This document shows positions 1 through 6,995 of a stretch of 24,702 nucleotides of DNA, one piece after another (the first letter of the stretch is position 1; each line of letters begins with the position of its first letter). The DNA lies in NCBI GenBank assembly GCA_050736615.1, contig JBOHWL010000009.1, positions 1 through 24,702 on the forward strand. The letters run 5' to 3'. The translations under genes were made by a program, and so were the position numbers. The DNA comes from JBOHWJ01 sp050736615 (GTDB lineage Bacteria > Desulfobacterota > Binatia > Binatales > Binataceae). The notes below the pieces were generated by a model. That model was given only the letters and a program-made list of their open reading frames with translations. It made no database searches and was not told the origin of the DNA.

Positions 1-22
1 CTTGAAGGGACTGTCCGCTGCT

Positions 23-172
23 TGTCATCGCGACCGAACGAGGCGCCAGCCGAAGAAAGCGCGTGGAGGGATCAACGCGGAGCGATGTGATTTGTCCGAG
101 GAAGCAAGGAAAATCGCTTCGCGTAGATCCCTCGACACGGCCTTGCTTCGCTGCGGCCGTCTCGGGATGACA
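23..172. repeat. Dispersed intergenic inverted repeat, TGTCAT...GGGATC type
   Basis: The left arm runs from TGTCATCGCGACC to GTGGAGGGATC and the right arm from GATCCCTCGACAC to GTCTCGGGATGACA. The arms are imperfect reverse complements, so the unit can fold into a long hairpin. Elements of this wording (TGTCATCCCGAGC...GAGGGATC) are common as dispersed, non-coding repeats in genomes of many uncultured GC-rich bacteria. Open frames that cross it look accidental. No gene is seen in 1-232. A related, truncated unit lies at the other end of the window. Confidence 0.6.
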
Positions 173-232
173 CACAGGCACTCTCGCCCCGACTGTTACT
201 GCGATTTGCTTCTCTCAATGGCGGTGTCGCTC

Positions 233-799
233 TTATAGGAAGTGCTCGAGTGAAAACAGGGCGGCCAAGGCGAGCAAAATAATCCCGGCGGCACATTCCG
301 ATTTGCGCTCATATCGTTGGCCAAGGCGGGCACCGAAGGCAAATCCGACAAAAGTGAAAGCCGTCGTCGTGACGGAAACCACGATCAGCAGTGGCGCAAG
401 CGGTATTCCCACTGACGGAAGCGCGATGCCAACCCCGAGCGAATCGAGGCTGATGGAAAGCGAGCTTACGAGCAGACCCGCACCGCGAGTCGGATCGAAT
501 TCCACCGCCGAAGCGTGGCGTAGCGAGTTGCGAATCATCACCGCTCCGATCAAAGCGAGCAGGATAAATCCGGCGTAGGCGGCGAACTCGCCCAGCAAGG
601 CTCCGGCGCCGCTCCCAAGTTCGTAGCCGATGACCTGCATGAGGATTTCCGCACTCGCGAAAGCGAAACCGAGACGGAGGCGCGCGCCGTAGCCGAACCG
701 CGTGACGCCGACGCCAATCGAGACGGCCAGCACGTCGAGCCCGACGGCGAGGGCCACGACGAAGATTTTCGCCAGCACGCTAACGTTACGAATGCCCAA
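233..799 (-). CDS. mntP: MntP-family manganese efflux pump
   Basis: This predicted inner-membrane protein should export Mn(II) from the cytoplasm. The family is an internal duplication of three helices, each half carrying an Asp-containing motif. Both are visible: GLDVLAVSIGVG in the first half and SISLDSLGVGIALP in the second. The start is taken as TTG at 799, because GGAGG lies five bases upstream (805-809). This gives 188 residues, the length of Escherichia coli MntP. The open frame extends to 928, but that stretch is only the antisense-free overlap with the upstream gene, and a GTG at 778 is a weaker alternative. The TTG start overlaps the end of the upstream outer-membrane gene by 14 bases, so the two are translationally coupled. 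A manganese riboswitch heads the operon, which strongly supports the substrate. Confidence 0.88.
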   Translation of the reverse strand: MGIRNVSVLAKIFVVALAVGLDVLAVSIGVGVTRFGYGARLRLGFAFASAEILMQVIGYELGSGAGALLGEFAAYAGFILLALIGAVMIRNSLRHASAVEFDPTRGAGLLVSSLSISLDSLGVGIALPSVGIPLAPLLIVVSVTTTAFTFVGFAFGARLGQRYERKSECAAGIILLALAALFSLEHFL

Positions 800-1568
800 C
801 CGATCCTCCAAAAAGCCCGTCGCGGCGCAACGAATAGCCGATGCCGAAATAGCCAACCGAGCCACTGCTGAGACCAGGGCCGAGATGAAAATCGAGCCGT
901 TGCGTTTTCGTGAAGCGCCAGCCGCCACCCGTGCCGAAGGATCTGACGCGGTCTTTGGTGGTCATAATCGCCGACGTATTCCACAAACATGTCGGCGGAC
1001 GGGCCGAATGCCCGTTCGAACGAAAGCATGGATTCAAACGTCGAACTACTTTGAGGCTCACTTGGAAACCACATGAGTGTGAACATGCCGGCGGCTTGCC
1101 AGCCAGTGGCCATTTCGTGCGACCACGGAAACTGAATGTAGGGTTGATAGCCGCAGCCGGAAATGCCGCGTGCGCCGCTGGGAAAGCCGAGACCGGCGAC
1201 AGCCGACAGATCGGAGCCGAAGGGAACCGAAAGCTGCCGTTTGAAGGAAGCGGCGACGTCAGAAAACCCGTGGGTTGCGGCGCATTCAAGGCGCCGAGAT
1301 AGTTGGGATCATCGATCAGAAACTCAGCGCACTGAGCGACGCCGTACCGGACTAGGCTATTCGTTACATCATCCGGTGCGTTCGACCCATGGCGAACGCT
1401 TCCCAACGGAGCCACCAGGCTTGAGCTGGTGACATTGGGCGGGTCAGTCGCGATTTCATCCGCGCTGGTGGGACTCTCATCCGCTCCGCACGAGCTATGC
1501 GCCGTGGCGGTCGCCGCGAGTAGCAGCGCGCCGCAAAGCAGCAAACGTAGCAGTAGCTGGTTGAGCAT
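786..1568 (-). pseudogene. Outer-membrane transporter-like protein (Phenol_MetA_deg type), two frameshifts
   Basis: The gene starts with a signal peptide (MLNQLLLRLLLCGALLLAATATAHSS), so the product would be exported. The recognisable protein is spread over two frames. Residues to PQPTGF are in the start frame. The next roughly 110 residues (SDVAASFKRQLSVPFG to EYVGDYDHQRP) are in another frame, from about 1265 to about 940. The C-terminus (GGGWRFTKTQRLDFHLG, then FGIGYSLRRDGLF) returns to the first frame. Restoring a fifth T in the T4 run at 1262-1266 would join the first two parts; one base removed near 930-945 would join the rest. The strands resemble the beta-barrel family often labelled phenol meta-degradation transporter. 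A short in-frame gap near VAPLGSVRHGSN is also possible. It lies between a Mn riboswitch and mntP. Sequencing error is an alternative to true decay. Confidence 0.6.
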
Positions 1569-1569
1569 T

Positions 1570-1591
1570 CCCGGCCTTTTTCCGGCCGGGG
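1570..1591 (-). promoter_or_regulatory. Hairpin at the start codon, possible riboswitch expression platform
   Basis: On the minus strand CCCGGCC is followed by GGAAAAA and GGCCGGG, one base before the ATG at 1568. The stem would bury the only purine-rich stretch available as a ribosome binding site. It sits just downstream of the riboswitch aptamer, so it could be the part that switches translation on. There is no T-tract, so it is not a classical terminator. The role is inferred. Confidence 0.4.
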
Positions 1592-1600
1592 AATTTCGCT

Positions 1601-1742
1601 GAACGAGCCTCGGCCAGAGTCACCTGGTCCGAAGGTCTCGTTCGCCTCGCGATGAGGTGGGAGACCGAGCCCGAAGGCTGGCGTGTCGATCTTCCCTGCG
1701 CCGACCCTCTGAAGCCGACGCGAACTACTCCCCTTTGGAGTG
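1601..1742 (-). ncRNA. yybP-ykoY: yybP-ykoY manganese riboswitch aptamer
   Basis: Reading the minus strand, the aptamer opens with CCAAAGGGGAGTAG (1738-1725), the hallmark 5' segment of the yybP-ykoY class. It closes with a hairpin in which AACGAGACCTTCGG...CC pairs with GG...CCGAGGCTCGTT (1645-1601); GAGACCTTCG is the second conserved block. Known members of the class bind Mn(II) and turn on manganese efflux genes such as mntP. Here mntP is the second gene downstream, which agrees with the call. The internal helices between the two blocks were not folded in detail. Confidence 0.85.
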
Positions 1743-1748
1743 CCCGTT

Positions 1749-1778
1749 AGCTAACCGCATGGCGCCACGCTCTGTCAA
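1749..1778 (-). promoter_or_regulatory. Promoter of the Mn riboswitch-mntP operon
   Basis: A perfect -35 box TTGACA lies at 1778-1773 on the minus strand. A weak -10 (TTAGCT, 1754-1749) follows after 18 bases. Transcription would start near 1742, immediately before the conserved 5' segment of the riboswitch. The position is what makes this convincing; the -10 itself is poor. Confidence 0.5.
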
Positions 1779-1870
1779 TCCCGGGTTTTCGACTGGTGGG
1801 GCGTTCCGGCGATCAGGTGGGCCTGTCGCCCACCACCGTACACCGCATCCGACGCAAACACGTTCAAGGT
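1772..1870 (+). pseudogene. Possible IS630-type transposase remnant (HTH only)
   Basis: The plus-strand translation contains GDQVGLSPTTVHRIRRKHVQ, which resembles the DNA-binding helix-turn-helix of IS630/Tc1-type transposases (typical wording GLSPSTVHRIWRKH). No catalytic DDE domain, terminal repeat or target duplication is seen, and the resemblance is lost after about residue 25. The fragment overlaps the promoter of the riboswitch operon on the other strand. Chance similarity is possible. Confidence 0.3.
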
Positions 1871-2092
1871 TCAGCCGCGTTTGACGAAATCCGAGCCCAG
1901 CGCCACCCGCCGGAGCGCATCGCTGTCCGTCGGCTGATGACCGGCCTCGTTAGCGGGCGCGGGAGCATCCGCCGCTTGGTTGCGCAGGCGGCCCAGTTCG
2001 CGTACCTCGACCTCGACGACGTCGCCGCTTGACATCGGCCGCGAGTTGGCGGAGGTCCCGGTCAGCGGAGGCCGCACGATGAGCGTACTCAA
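1871..2092 (-). pseudogene. Possible C-terminal fragment of a fumarylacetoacetate hydrolase family protein
   Basis: The minus-strand frame reads LTGTSANSRPMSSGDVVEVE followed by VRELGRLRNQ. This matches the usual end of the FAH fold (LTGTP/S..., GDVVEVEI, IGTLRN). The frame is closed by a stop a short way upstream of 2092 and no other part of the enzyme is found, so this is a scrap without function. With the transposase-like scrap next to it, it marks 1790-2180 as a decayed stretch. Nothing else was recognised in this gap. Confidence 0.35.
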
Positions 2093-2180
2093 CGGCCACG
2101 GACGAGAGCGCGGTCGTTGTCAAGGGAATCTTCGCAATCTCGGCGCTGGCGTCTTCGCAATCGCGGCGGCGCGGCCCGGC

Positions 2181-3842
2181 CTATACGGACGCACGCGTCA
2201 AGCGCGCGATGGTGGCGATCAACACCTGACGTGCGACCGGCTTGGCCAAATGGGCGTCGCAACCCGCGCCGAGCGCGCGCACCCGGTCTTCCGGCGCCGC
2301 GTAAGCGGTGAGCGCCACGATGGGAGTACTTTGCCAGCGCGAATCCGCCCGCAACGCACGCACCAGTTTAAGTCCGTCCTCACCGCCTTCCAGTGCCAGG
2401 TCCATCAGGATTAAATCCGGACGCGCCGCGGCGTTGGCAAGCGCCTGGCGCGCGGCATTGGCCGAGGCGGCGGCGATCATATCGTAGAGGCCGCCCAGTA
2501 CCGCGTTCATAAAGCTTTGCGTCTCGGCGTCATCCTCGACCAGCAGAACACGTACGCGCCGCGCCGCCCATGGATTGGAGGAAAGCGGGAAAAGGTCCGG
2601 CGGCACCGCATTGCGATCGTGGCGTTCATGCGCGAACCGAATCGTGAAGGTCGTTCGACGGCCCTGCTCGTCCGTCACCAGGAGTGAAGCGCCGCCCAGT
2701 TCCAGGTACCTGCGCGCCAACGCCAGGCTTAGCGCGGCGCCCTCAAGGCGCCGCGCGGATTTCCCCGCATCATGTGCGAGCGGCGGCAGTGGATGCGTAA
2801 GATAGTCAGTGTTCGTACCAACGCCGTCAATCGCGATACTCAGGCACAGTGCTCCATCGGGCTCGCGATACAGCCGCATCGCGAGCCCGCCGCGTCCGGC
2901 GATCCTGATGGCCGCCTTGAGCAGATGGCCCAAAGCTCCGGTAAGGCATCGTGAATCGAAATGGATAATGGAAACGGCGGCTTCCGCGTCGCGCGAAAAT
3001 TCGAGATACCTGGCTTCCGCCAGCGACGCGGCCGCCGCGATCGCATCGTCGAGCAACGGGGCGATCTCGATTGCGGCGGGGCATGGCTGGAAACCGTCAA
3101 TATCGATGCGCGAGTAATCGAGAATCTCATCGACGGTGCCAAGCAGGCGCTGGCTGGCGCGGCGCACCGCGTCGACATATGCGGATTGGCTCACATCACC
3201 ATTCTCGTTCAAATAGTCGCCGATCAATTCGCTGTAGCCAAGAATTATATTGAGCGGCGTGCGTATTTCATGACTGGCGTTGCCGATGAAAGCTGATTTT
3301 AGCCGCGAAGCTTCGCGTGCGCGATCGCGCGCACCGGCCAGCTTGGATCGTTCGAGCGTCAGCGCGAGCAGGCCCGCTGTGACTTGCAAAAACGCGAATG
3401 CGCCGGCCTCGAGCTTGAGCGTTCGTTTCGAATAAACGCACAGAAGGCCTAACGACGCAGCCGTGCCACGCAGGCCAACGGCGGCGCCACTGACGATGCC
3501 GTCAAGGGTCGCGTCACTCGCTGCAAAATCCTCAACCAGCACCGAATCGGCTATAAGCGCGCGCGCCGCGAGCGAATCGGGCTCAATCGCGATCGTGACC
3601 TCCTCATCCTTACGCGTCAGCCAGCCTTCGGCCGCCCTGACCACCAGCCTGCCGGGAGTGTCGGCGAGCTCGCAGACCATGGTGATCTCGACCGCCAATG
3701 TTTCGGCGATAAGCCGCGCCGCGAGCGCAAAGGTTGCCTCCACTTCGACATTCGCTACCGCCGCCTTGCTTAAGGCCGCCAATACCGCCTCATATCCTTC
3801 GCGGACCGCCATCGCGGCTGGGAGATATTCCGCCGCACTCAT
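2181..3842 (-). CDS. GAF-HisKA-REC hybrid sensor protein with degenerate ATPase domain
   Basis: The 553-residue protein has no membrane segment and is probably cytoplasmic. Residues 20-165 resemble a GAF sensor domain. A dimerisation/phosphoacceptor domain follows with SHEIRTPLN (His191). Residues about 290-405 correspond to the HATPase domain, but the N-box reads GALGHLLKAAIRI where active kinases have NLLxNAxKF, and the DxGxG region reads IDGVGTN. A receiver domain occupies 430-550 with the acidic pair 437-438, Asp481 in LILMDL, Thr512 and Lys534. His191 and Asp481 are intact while ATP-binding residues are not, so it may accept or relay phosphate without making its own phosphoryl group. No partner regulator is adjacent. 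The ATG at 3842 has only a weak ribosome binding site. Confidence 0.8.
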   Translation of the reverse strand: MSAAEYLPAAMAVREGYEAVLAALSKAAVANVEVEATFALAARLIAETLAVEITMVCELADTPGRLVVRAAEGWLTRKDEEVTIAIEPDSLAARALIADSVLVEDFAASDATLDGIVSGAAVGLRGTAASLGLLCVYSKRTLKLEAGAFAFLQVTAGLLALTLERSKLAGARDRAREASRLKSAFIGNASHEIRTPLNIILGYSELIGDYLNENGDVSQSAYVDAVRRASQRLLGTVDEILDYSRIDIDGFQPCPAAIEIAPLLDDAIAAAASLAEARYLEFSRDAEAAVSIIHFDSRCLTGALGHLLKAAIRIAGRGGLAMRLYREPDGALCLSIAIDGVGTNTDYLTHPLPPLAHDAGKSARRLEGAALSLALARRYLELGGASLLVTDEQGRRTTFTIRFAHERHDRNAVPPDLFPLSSNPWAARRVRVLLVEDDAETQSFMNAVLGGLYDMIAAASANAARQALANAAARPDLILMDLALEGGEDGLKLVRALRADSRWQSTPIVALTAYAAPEDRVRALGAGCDAHLAKPVARQVLIATIARLTRASV

Positions 3843-4099
3843 CTAAACGAGTCTCGGTGCGGGGTCGCCGGGCTGTTCCGCGAGAGCAATATCATGATGC
3901 TTATGATGGATTGGAACGCCGAAGACGCTCGCTCGCGAAATGGTCATGCGTGTACGTCAAAATACAATCCGATCTCCAGCCGGCGAGTAGGCCGGTCGGC
4001 CTGAGCGCTCGGTCAGATTCAGCCGAACAAAAAATTAGCGTGATTACAGACAATTGGGAAGACAAGCCGCGTCTAAACTTGCAAGAATGCTAACTTTGA

Positions 4100-4115
4100 G
4101 TTAATTTCAATTAAC
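4100..4115. promoter_or_regulatory. AT-rich dyad, possible operator
   Basis: GTTAATT and AATTAAC form a perfect 7-bp inverted repeat separated by two bases. It lies in the 552-base gap between the sensor kinase (minus) and perR (plus), in a stretch much richer in A+T than the surrounding genes. Its shape fits a dimeric regulator site, but the binding protein is unknown. Apart from this dyad, the perR promoter and a G9 run at 4275-4283, nothing was recognised in 3843-4394. Confidence 0.35.
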
Positions 4116-4340
4116 AGTCAGTTAGAACATAAAAGAACTTAGGCGGACACGCCTTCATCGGATGGATGGCCCTCTAGAGAAGCTGTCACAGGCATAGTTT
4201 CCACATTTTGACAAAAATCCCGAATCAACTTCATCTCCTGCGCGTGCGAGCGGGTCCATATATGACAAGCGCGCGGGGGGGGGCAGAGTTTTCCTTATCG
4301 AACCGCAAAGTTGTGTGGCGAAAACAATTATTCCGGGAGC

Positions 4341-4371
4341 TTGACGGTTTCAGTTACTAGATGATAATAAC
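4341..4371 (+). promoter_or_regulatory. perR promoter with overlapping Fur-family operator
   Basis: A -35 box TTGACG (4341-4346) and a -10 box GATAAT (4363-4368) are 16 bases apart, each five of six to consensus. Over the spacer and -10 lies GTTACTAGATGATAATAAC (4353-4371), a 19-base 9-1-9 imperfect dyad with six of nine pairs matched, in the format of Fur/PerR boxes. A second small palindrome ACTAGT follows at 4373-4378. Binding here would block RNA polymerase, so autoregulation by PerR and peroxide induction of the downstream genes is the likely logic. Confidence 0.5.
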
Positions 4372-4394
4372 TACTAGTTGGTTTCGAAGACTAA

Positions 4395-4910
4395 GTGCTT
4401 GACGAATTAAATAGCTATGCACGGAAACGCTTGGCCGAGTTCGCCACCCGTTGCAAAGACGGCGGGTTGGCGGTCACACCGCAGCGGTTGGCCATTATCG
4501 AGGCGCTGCTCGCCGCCGATGATCATCCAAGCGCCGAGGCGGTGTGCGCCAAGGTACGATGGCGGCATCCGCATATTTCGCTGGCCACCGTGCATCGCAC
4601 CCTCGAAACCTTGTGCCGGATTGGCGAGGCGCGCAAAGTCACGCCGCTGCATGACAGCGCGCGTTACGACGGCAATCTCGAACCGCACCATCATGTGATT
4701 TGCGTGCACTGCCGGCAAATTCGAGACATTCAAATTGAAGGACTTGACCGCGTGCTAGACCGCAACGGACCGATCACGGGCTTTACGCCGCTTGGATGCG
4801 CGCTGGAAGTCCGTGCGCTCTGTGACCGTTGCCGAACTATGACCCCGGTCAATGCCAGGAGTTTGGAGGGCGAGCCTTCGGAGAGACGGCCAAAGCGGCG
4901 CGTCCTCTGA
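4395..4910 (+). CDS. perR: PerR-type peroxide-sensing repressor (Fur family)
   Basis: The 171-residue protein has the winged-helix signature TPQRLAIIEALL and ISLATVHRTLETL. The metal ligands match Bacillus subtilis PerR at a constant offset of seven: His44, Asp92, His98, His100 and Asp111 for the regulatory Fe/Mn site, and Cys103, Cys106, Cys143 and Cys146 for structural zinc. Asp111, the equivalent of Asp104, is the residue that marks PerR, where Fur normally has Glu. PerR senses hydrogen peroxide by iron-catalysed oxidation of the His ligands and then leaves DNA. The start is GTG at 4395, with a poor ribosome binding site. The C-terminus is about 20 residues longer than usual and basic. The rubrerythrin gene follows after 46 bases and is the obvious target. 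Confidence 0.9.
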   Translation: MLDELNSYARKRLAEFATRCKDGGLAVTPQRLAIIEALLAADDHPSAEAVCAKVRWRHPHISLATVHRTLETLCRIGEARKVTPLHDSARYDGNLEPHHHVICVHCRQIRDIQIEGLDRVLDRNGPITGFTPLGCALEVRALCDRCRTMTPVNARSLEGEPSERRPKRRVL

Positions 4911-4956
4911 AGAATGACGAACGCGCCTTCGAACACAACAGGAGACGGAGAGATCA

Positions 4957-5373
4957 ATGAAGAACCTCAAGGGAAGCAAGACACACCAAAATCTCAAGGA
5001 CGCCTTTGCCGGTGAAAGCCAGGCCAATCGGCGCTATCTGTATTTCGCCAAGGTGGCGGACGTCGAAGGTCAGCCCGAAATCGCGGGATTGTTCCGCGAT
5101 ACCGCTGAGGGCGAGACTGGCCATGCCCACGGGCATCTGGATTATCTGAAATCGGTGGGTGACCCGGTTACCGATCAGCCGATCGGGGATAGCTCGCTCA
5201 ACCTTAAGTCCGCCGTGCATGGCGAGACTTACGAATACACCGACATGTACCCGGGGATGGCGAAGACCGCGCGCGAAGAGGGCTACAGCGAAATCGCCGA
5301 TTGGTTCGAGACCCTGGCCAAGGCGGAGAAATCCCACGCAGGCCGCTTTGCCAAGGCAACCGAAATGCTCTAA
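4957..5373 (+). CDS. Rubrerythrin without rubredoxin domain (erythrin)
   Basis: This 138-residue four-helix protein should carry a di-iron centre and reduce hydrogen peroxide in the cytoplasm. The ligands are visible: Glu20 (AGESQANRRYLYF), Glu53 and His56 (EGETGHAH), Glu90 and Glu93 (HGETYEYTDMYP), Glu124 and His127 (AEKSHAGRF). Classical rubrerythrins are about 190 residues and end in a rubredoxin domain; that domain is absent, so electrons must come from another protein. The iron-sulfur protein encoded downstream is a candidate donor. A clear ribosome binding site (AGGAGACGGAG) precedes the ATG. The gene sits behind perR and is probably de-repressed by peroxide. Confidence 0.92.
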   Translation: MKNLKGSKTHQNLKDAFAGESQANRRYLYFAKVADVEGQPEIAGLFRDTAEGETGHAHGHLDYLKSVGDPVTDQPIGDSSLNLKSAVHGETYEYTDMYPGMAKTAREEGYSEIADWFETLAKAEKSHAGRFAKATEML

Positions 5374-5399
5374 GCGCGGCACCATTTGCCTCGACGATG

Positions 5400-5430
5400 C
5401 CGGCCTGCGTGGGACCGCCACGCGGGCCGG
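5400..5430 (+). terminator. Strong hairpin downstream of rubrerythrin
   Basis: CCGGCCTGCGTGG (5400-5412) pairs with CCACGCGGGCCGG (5418-5430) over 13 positions, with one G-T wobble and a five-base loop. It is followed by TGTGTTTGT, which is only a weak T-tract. It could be a partial terminator or an RNA-stability element that keeps rubrerythrin expression higher than that of the next two genes. Confidence 0.45.
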
Positions 5431-5516
5431 TGTGTTTGTCGGATGACGCAGCCGAAGGCTTTATCAACCTTCTTCGTACGCAGCGTATGAGCTCAAGGAT
5501 CCGTCAGGGGCAGGGG

Positions 5517-5584
5517 CAGCCGCCGCCATCCACCGCCGCAACCGCCTCTATGCTCCGATGGGGCTTAGGCGGGATTGGCGGCTG
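5517..5584 (+). repeat. Nested inverted repeats in the spacer before the Fe-S gene
   Basis: CAGCCGCC (5517-5524) pairs with GGCGGCTG (5577-5584), and inside it CCGCCT (5542-5547) pairs with AGGCGG (5567-5572). The structure lies about 55 bases before the start codon of the iron-sulfur gene. It may be a second folded element of the mRNA leader or a chance product of a GC-rich spacer. Confidence 0.3.
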
Positions 5585-5639
5585 GCGCGCATACTAAAAA
5601 TGCCCGCCGGTTATCGATCAGTTGCAAGGAAGTGAACGG

Positions 5640-6995
5640 ATGAGCCGAATCGAATCTCGACCGACCGACGCGCTTTGCTATGACCCCAACCAACCCAAGT
5701 ATTGGGAACGTGGCAAGCTCGACACCGAGATCCTACGCGTCTTCGATATCTGCCAGGGGTGCCGTCTTTGTTTCAACCTGTGTCCGGCTTTTCCGACTTT
5801 ATTCAAGGCAATCGACGCCAAGGGCACCGAAGACGTACGTGACCTCGGCGGAGCGGAAAAACAGCGCGTTATCGAGCTTTGCTACGAATGCAAGCTGTGC
5901 GAAGTACGCTGCCCCTATACGCCGCGCGACGGACACGAATTTCAGCTTGATTTTCCGGCCCTGATGCTGCGGGCACGCGCGATTGACGCGCGTGAGCACG
6001 GAGTGGCATGGCGTGATCGAATGCTGGGTGACCCGGACCGCACCGGTCGCCTCGGCAGCCGGATGCCAGGATTGGCCAACTGGGCCTGCCGCAGTCCTTT
6101 TCAGCGCCGCATGATGGAAAAGCTGCTCGGTATCCATCGCGACAAGCGGCTGCCGGATTTCACGGATGAAACTTTCGAAAAATGGGTGGCGCGCAATGGG
6201 CTGCCAGCCGCACCGGCCGCACCCGCGGCGAAAATTGCGATTTTCCATACCTGCTTCGTCAATTACTACAATCCCGCACCTGGCAAGGCGCTGGTCAAAG
6301 TACTGGCGAAAAATCAATGTGCGATCGCCTGCCCAAAGCAGAATTGCTGCGGGATGCCGGCGCTGGACGGCGGCGATGTCGAATTCGCGCAGCGGCAGGC
6401 GCGCGCCAACGTGAGTTCGCTCTTGCCGCTGGCGCGCCAGGGTTATCGGATTGCCGCAATCAATCCGACCTGCTCGATGACGATGCGGCGCGAATACCCA
6501 ATCCTGGTCGGCACGCCCGAGGCGCGCGAGGTCGCCGCGGCAATCGGCGATCCGCATGAACTGCTGTATGAATTACGGCGCGCGGGGAAATTCAATCGCG
6601 ACTTCCAGTCGACTCCCGGCACCATCGCTTATCATGTGCCCTGCCATCTCAAGGCCCAGCATATCGGCTTTCGTTCGCGTGATCTGATGCGCCAAATTCC
6701 CGGCGCCGAGATCACGACGGTCGATGCCTGTACCGCGCATGACGGCACCTGGTCCATGAAGAAGGAATTCTTCGAACTTTCGATGAAATGGGGTGAAAAG
6801 GCGTTTACCGGAATGCGCGAGGCGGGTGCGCGGATAATGGCTACCGATTGTCCATTAGCCGCAATTCAGATCGAGCAGGCGACCGGAACCCGTCCGCTTA
6901 ATCCCGTGGAGATTCTGGCGCGCGCATATGAAATTGACGGCTTCGACCATCGCGTCGAACCGAAAGCCGAGACCGCTTCGGAGCAAAAACCATGA
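5640..6995 (+). CDS. GlpC-like iron-sulfur protein with two CCG-type domains
   Basis: The 451-residue protein belongs to the GlpC/HdrD-type family, soluble or membrane-associated electron carriers. Two 4Fe-4S motifs lie near the N-terminus: Cys38-41-44-48 (CQGCRLCFNLCPAF) and Cys81-84-87-91 (CYECKLCEVRCPY). The first CCG-like domain has Cys236-Cys237-Gly238 (QNCCGMPALDGG). In the second (YHVPCHLK, then Cys364) the CCG reads CTAHDGTW, so its cluster or thiol site differs from classical HdrB/GlpC. ATG at 5640 is chosen because AAGGAAG lies seven bases upstream; an in-frame TTG at 5622 is less likely. Its stop overlaps the next start (ATGA). No glycerol-3-phosphate dehydrogenase gene is near, so a link to rubrerythrin reduction is more plausible than glycerol metabolism. 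Confidence 0.85.
   Translation: MSRIESRPTDALCYDPNQPKYWERGKLDTEILRVFDICQGCRLCFNLCPAFPTLFKAIDAKGTEDVRDLGGAEKQRVIELCYECKLCEVRCPYTPRDGHEFQLDFPALMLRARAIDAREHGVAWRDRMLGDPDRTGRLGSRMPGLANWACRSPFQRRMMEKLLGIHRDKRLPDFTDETFEKWVARNGLPAAPAAPAAKIAIFHTCFVNYYNPAPGKALVKVLAKNQCAIACPKQNCCGMPALDGGDVEFAQRQARANVSSLLPLARQGYRIAAINPTCSMTMRREYPILVGTPEAREVAAAIGDPHELLYELRRAGKFNRDFQSTPGTIAYHVPCHLKAQHIGFRSRDLMRQIPGAEITTVDACTAHDGTWSMKKEFFELSMKWGEKAFTGMREAGARIMATDCPLAAIQIEQATGTRPLNPVEILARAYEIDGFDHRVEPKAETASEQKP

Noticed and set aside
4208..4236. TTGACA (4208-4213) as a second perR promoter
   Set aside because: At 17 bases the -10 would be TCATCT, which is too poor; the site at 4341 is much better.
5799..6557. 252-codon minus-strand frame
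   Set aside because: Antisense shadow of the GlpC-like gene, whose cysteine motifs are complete.
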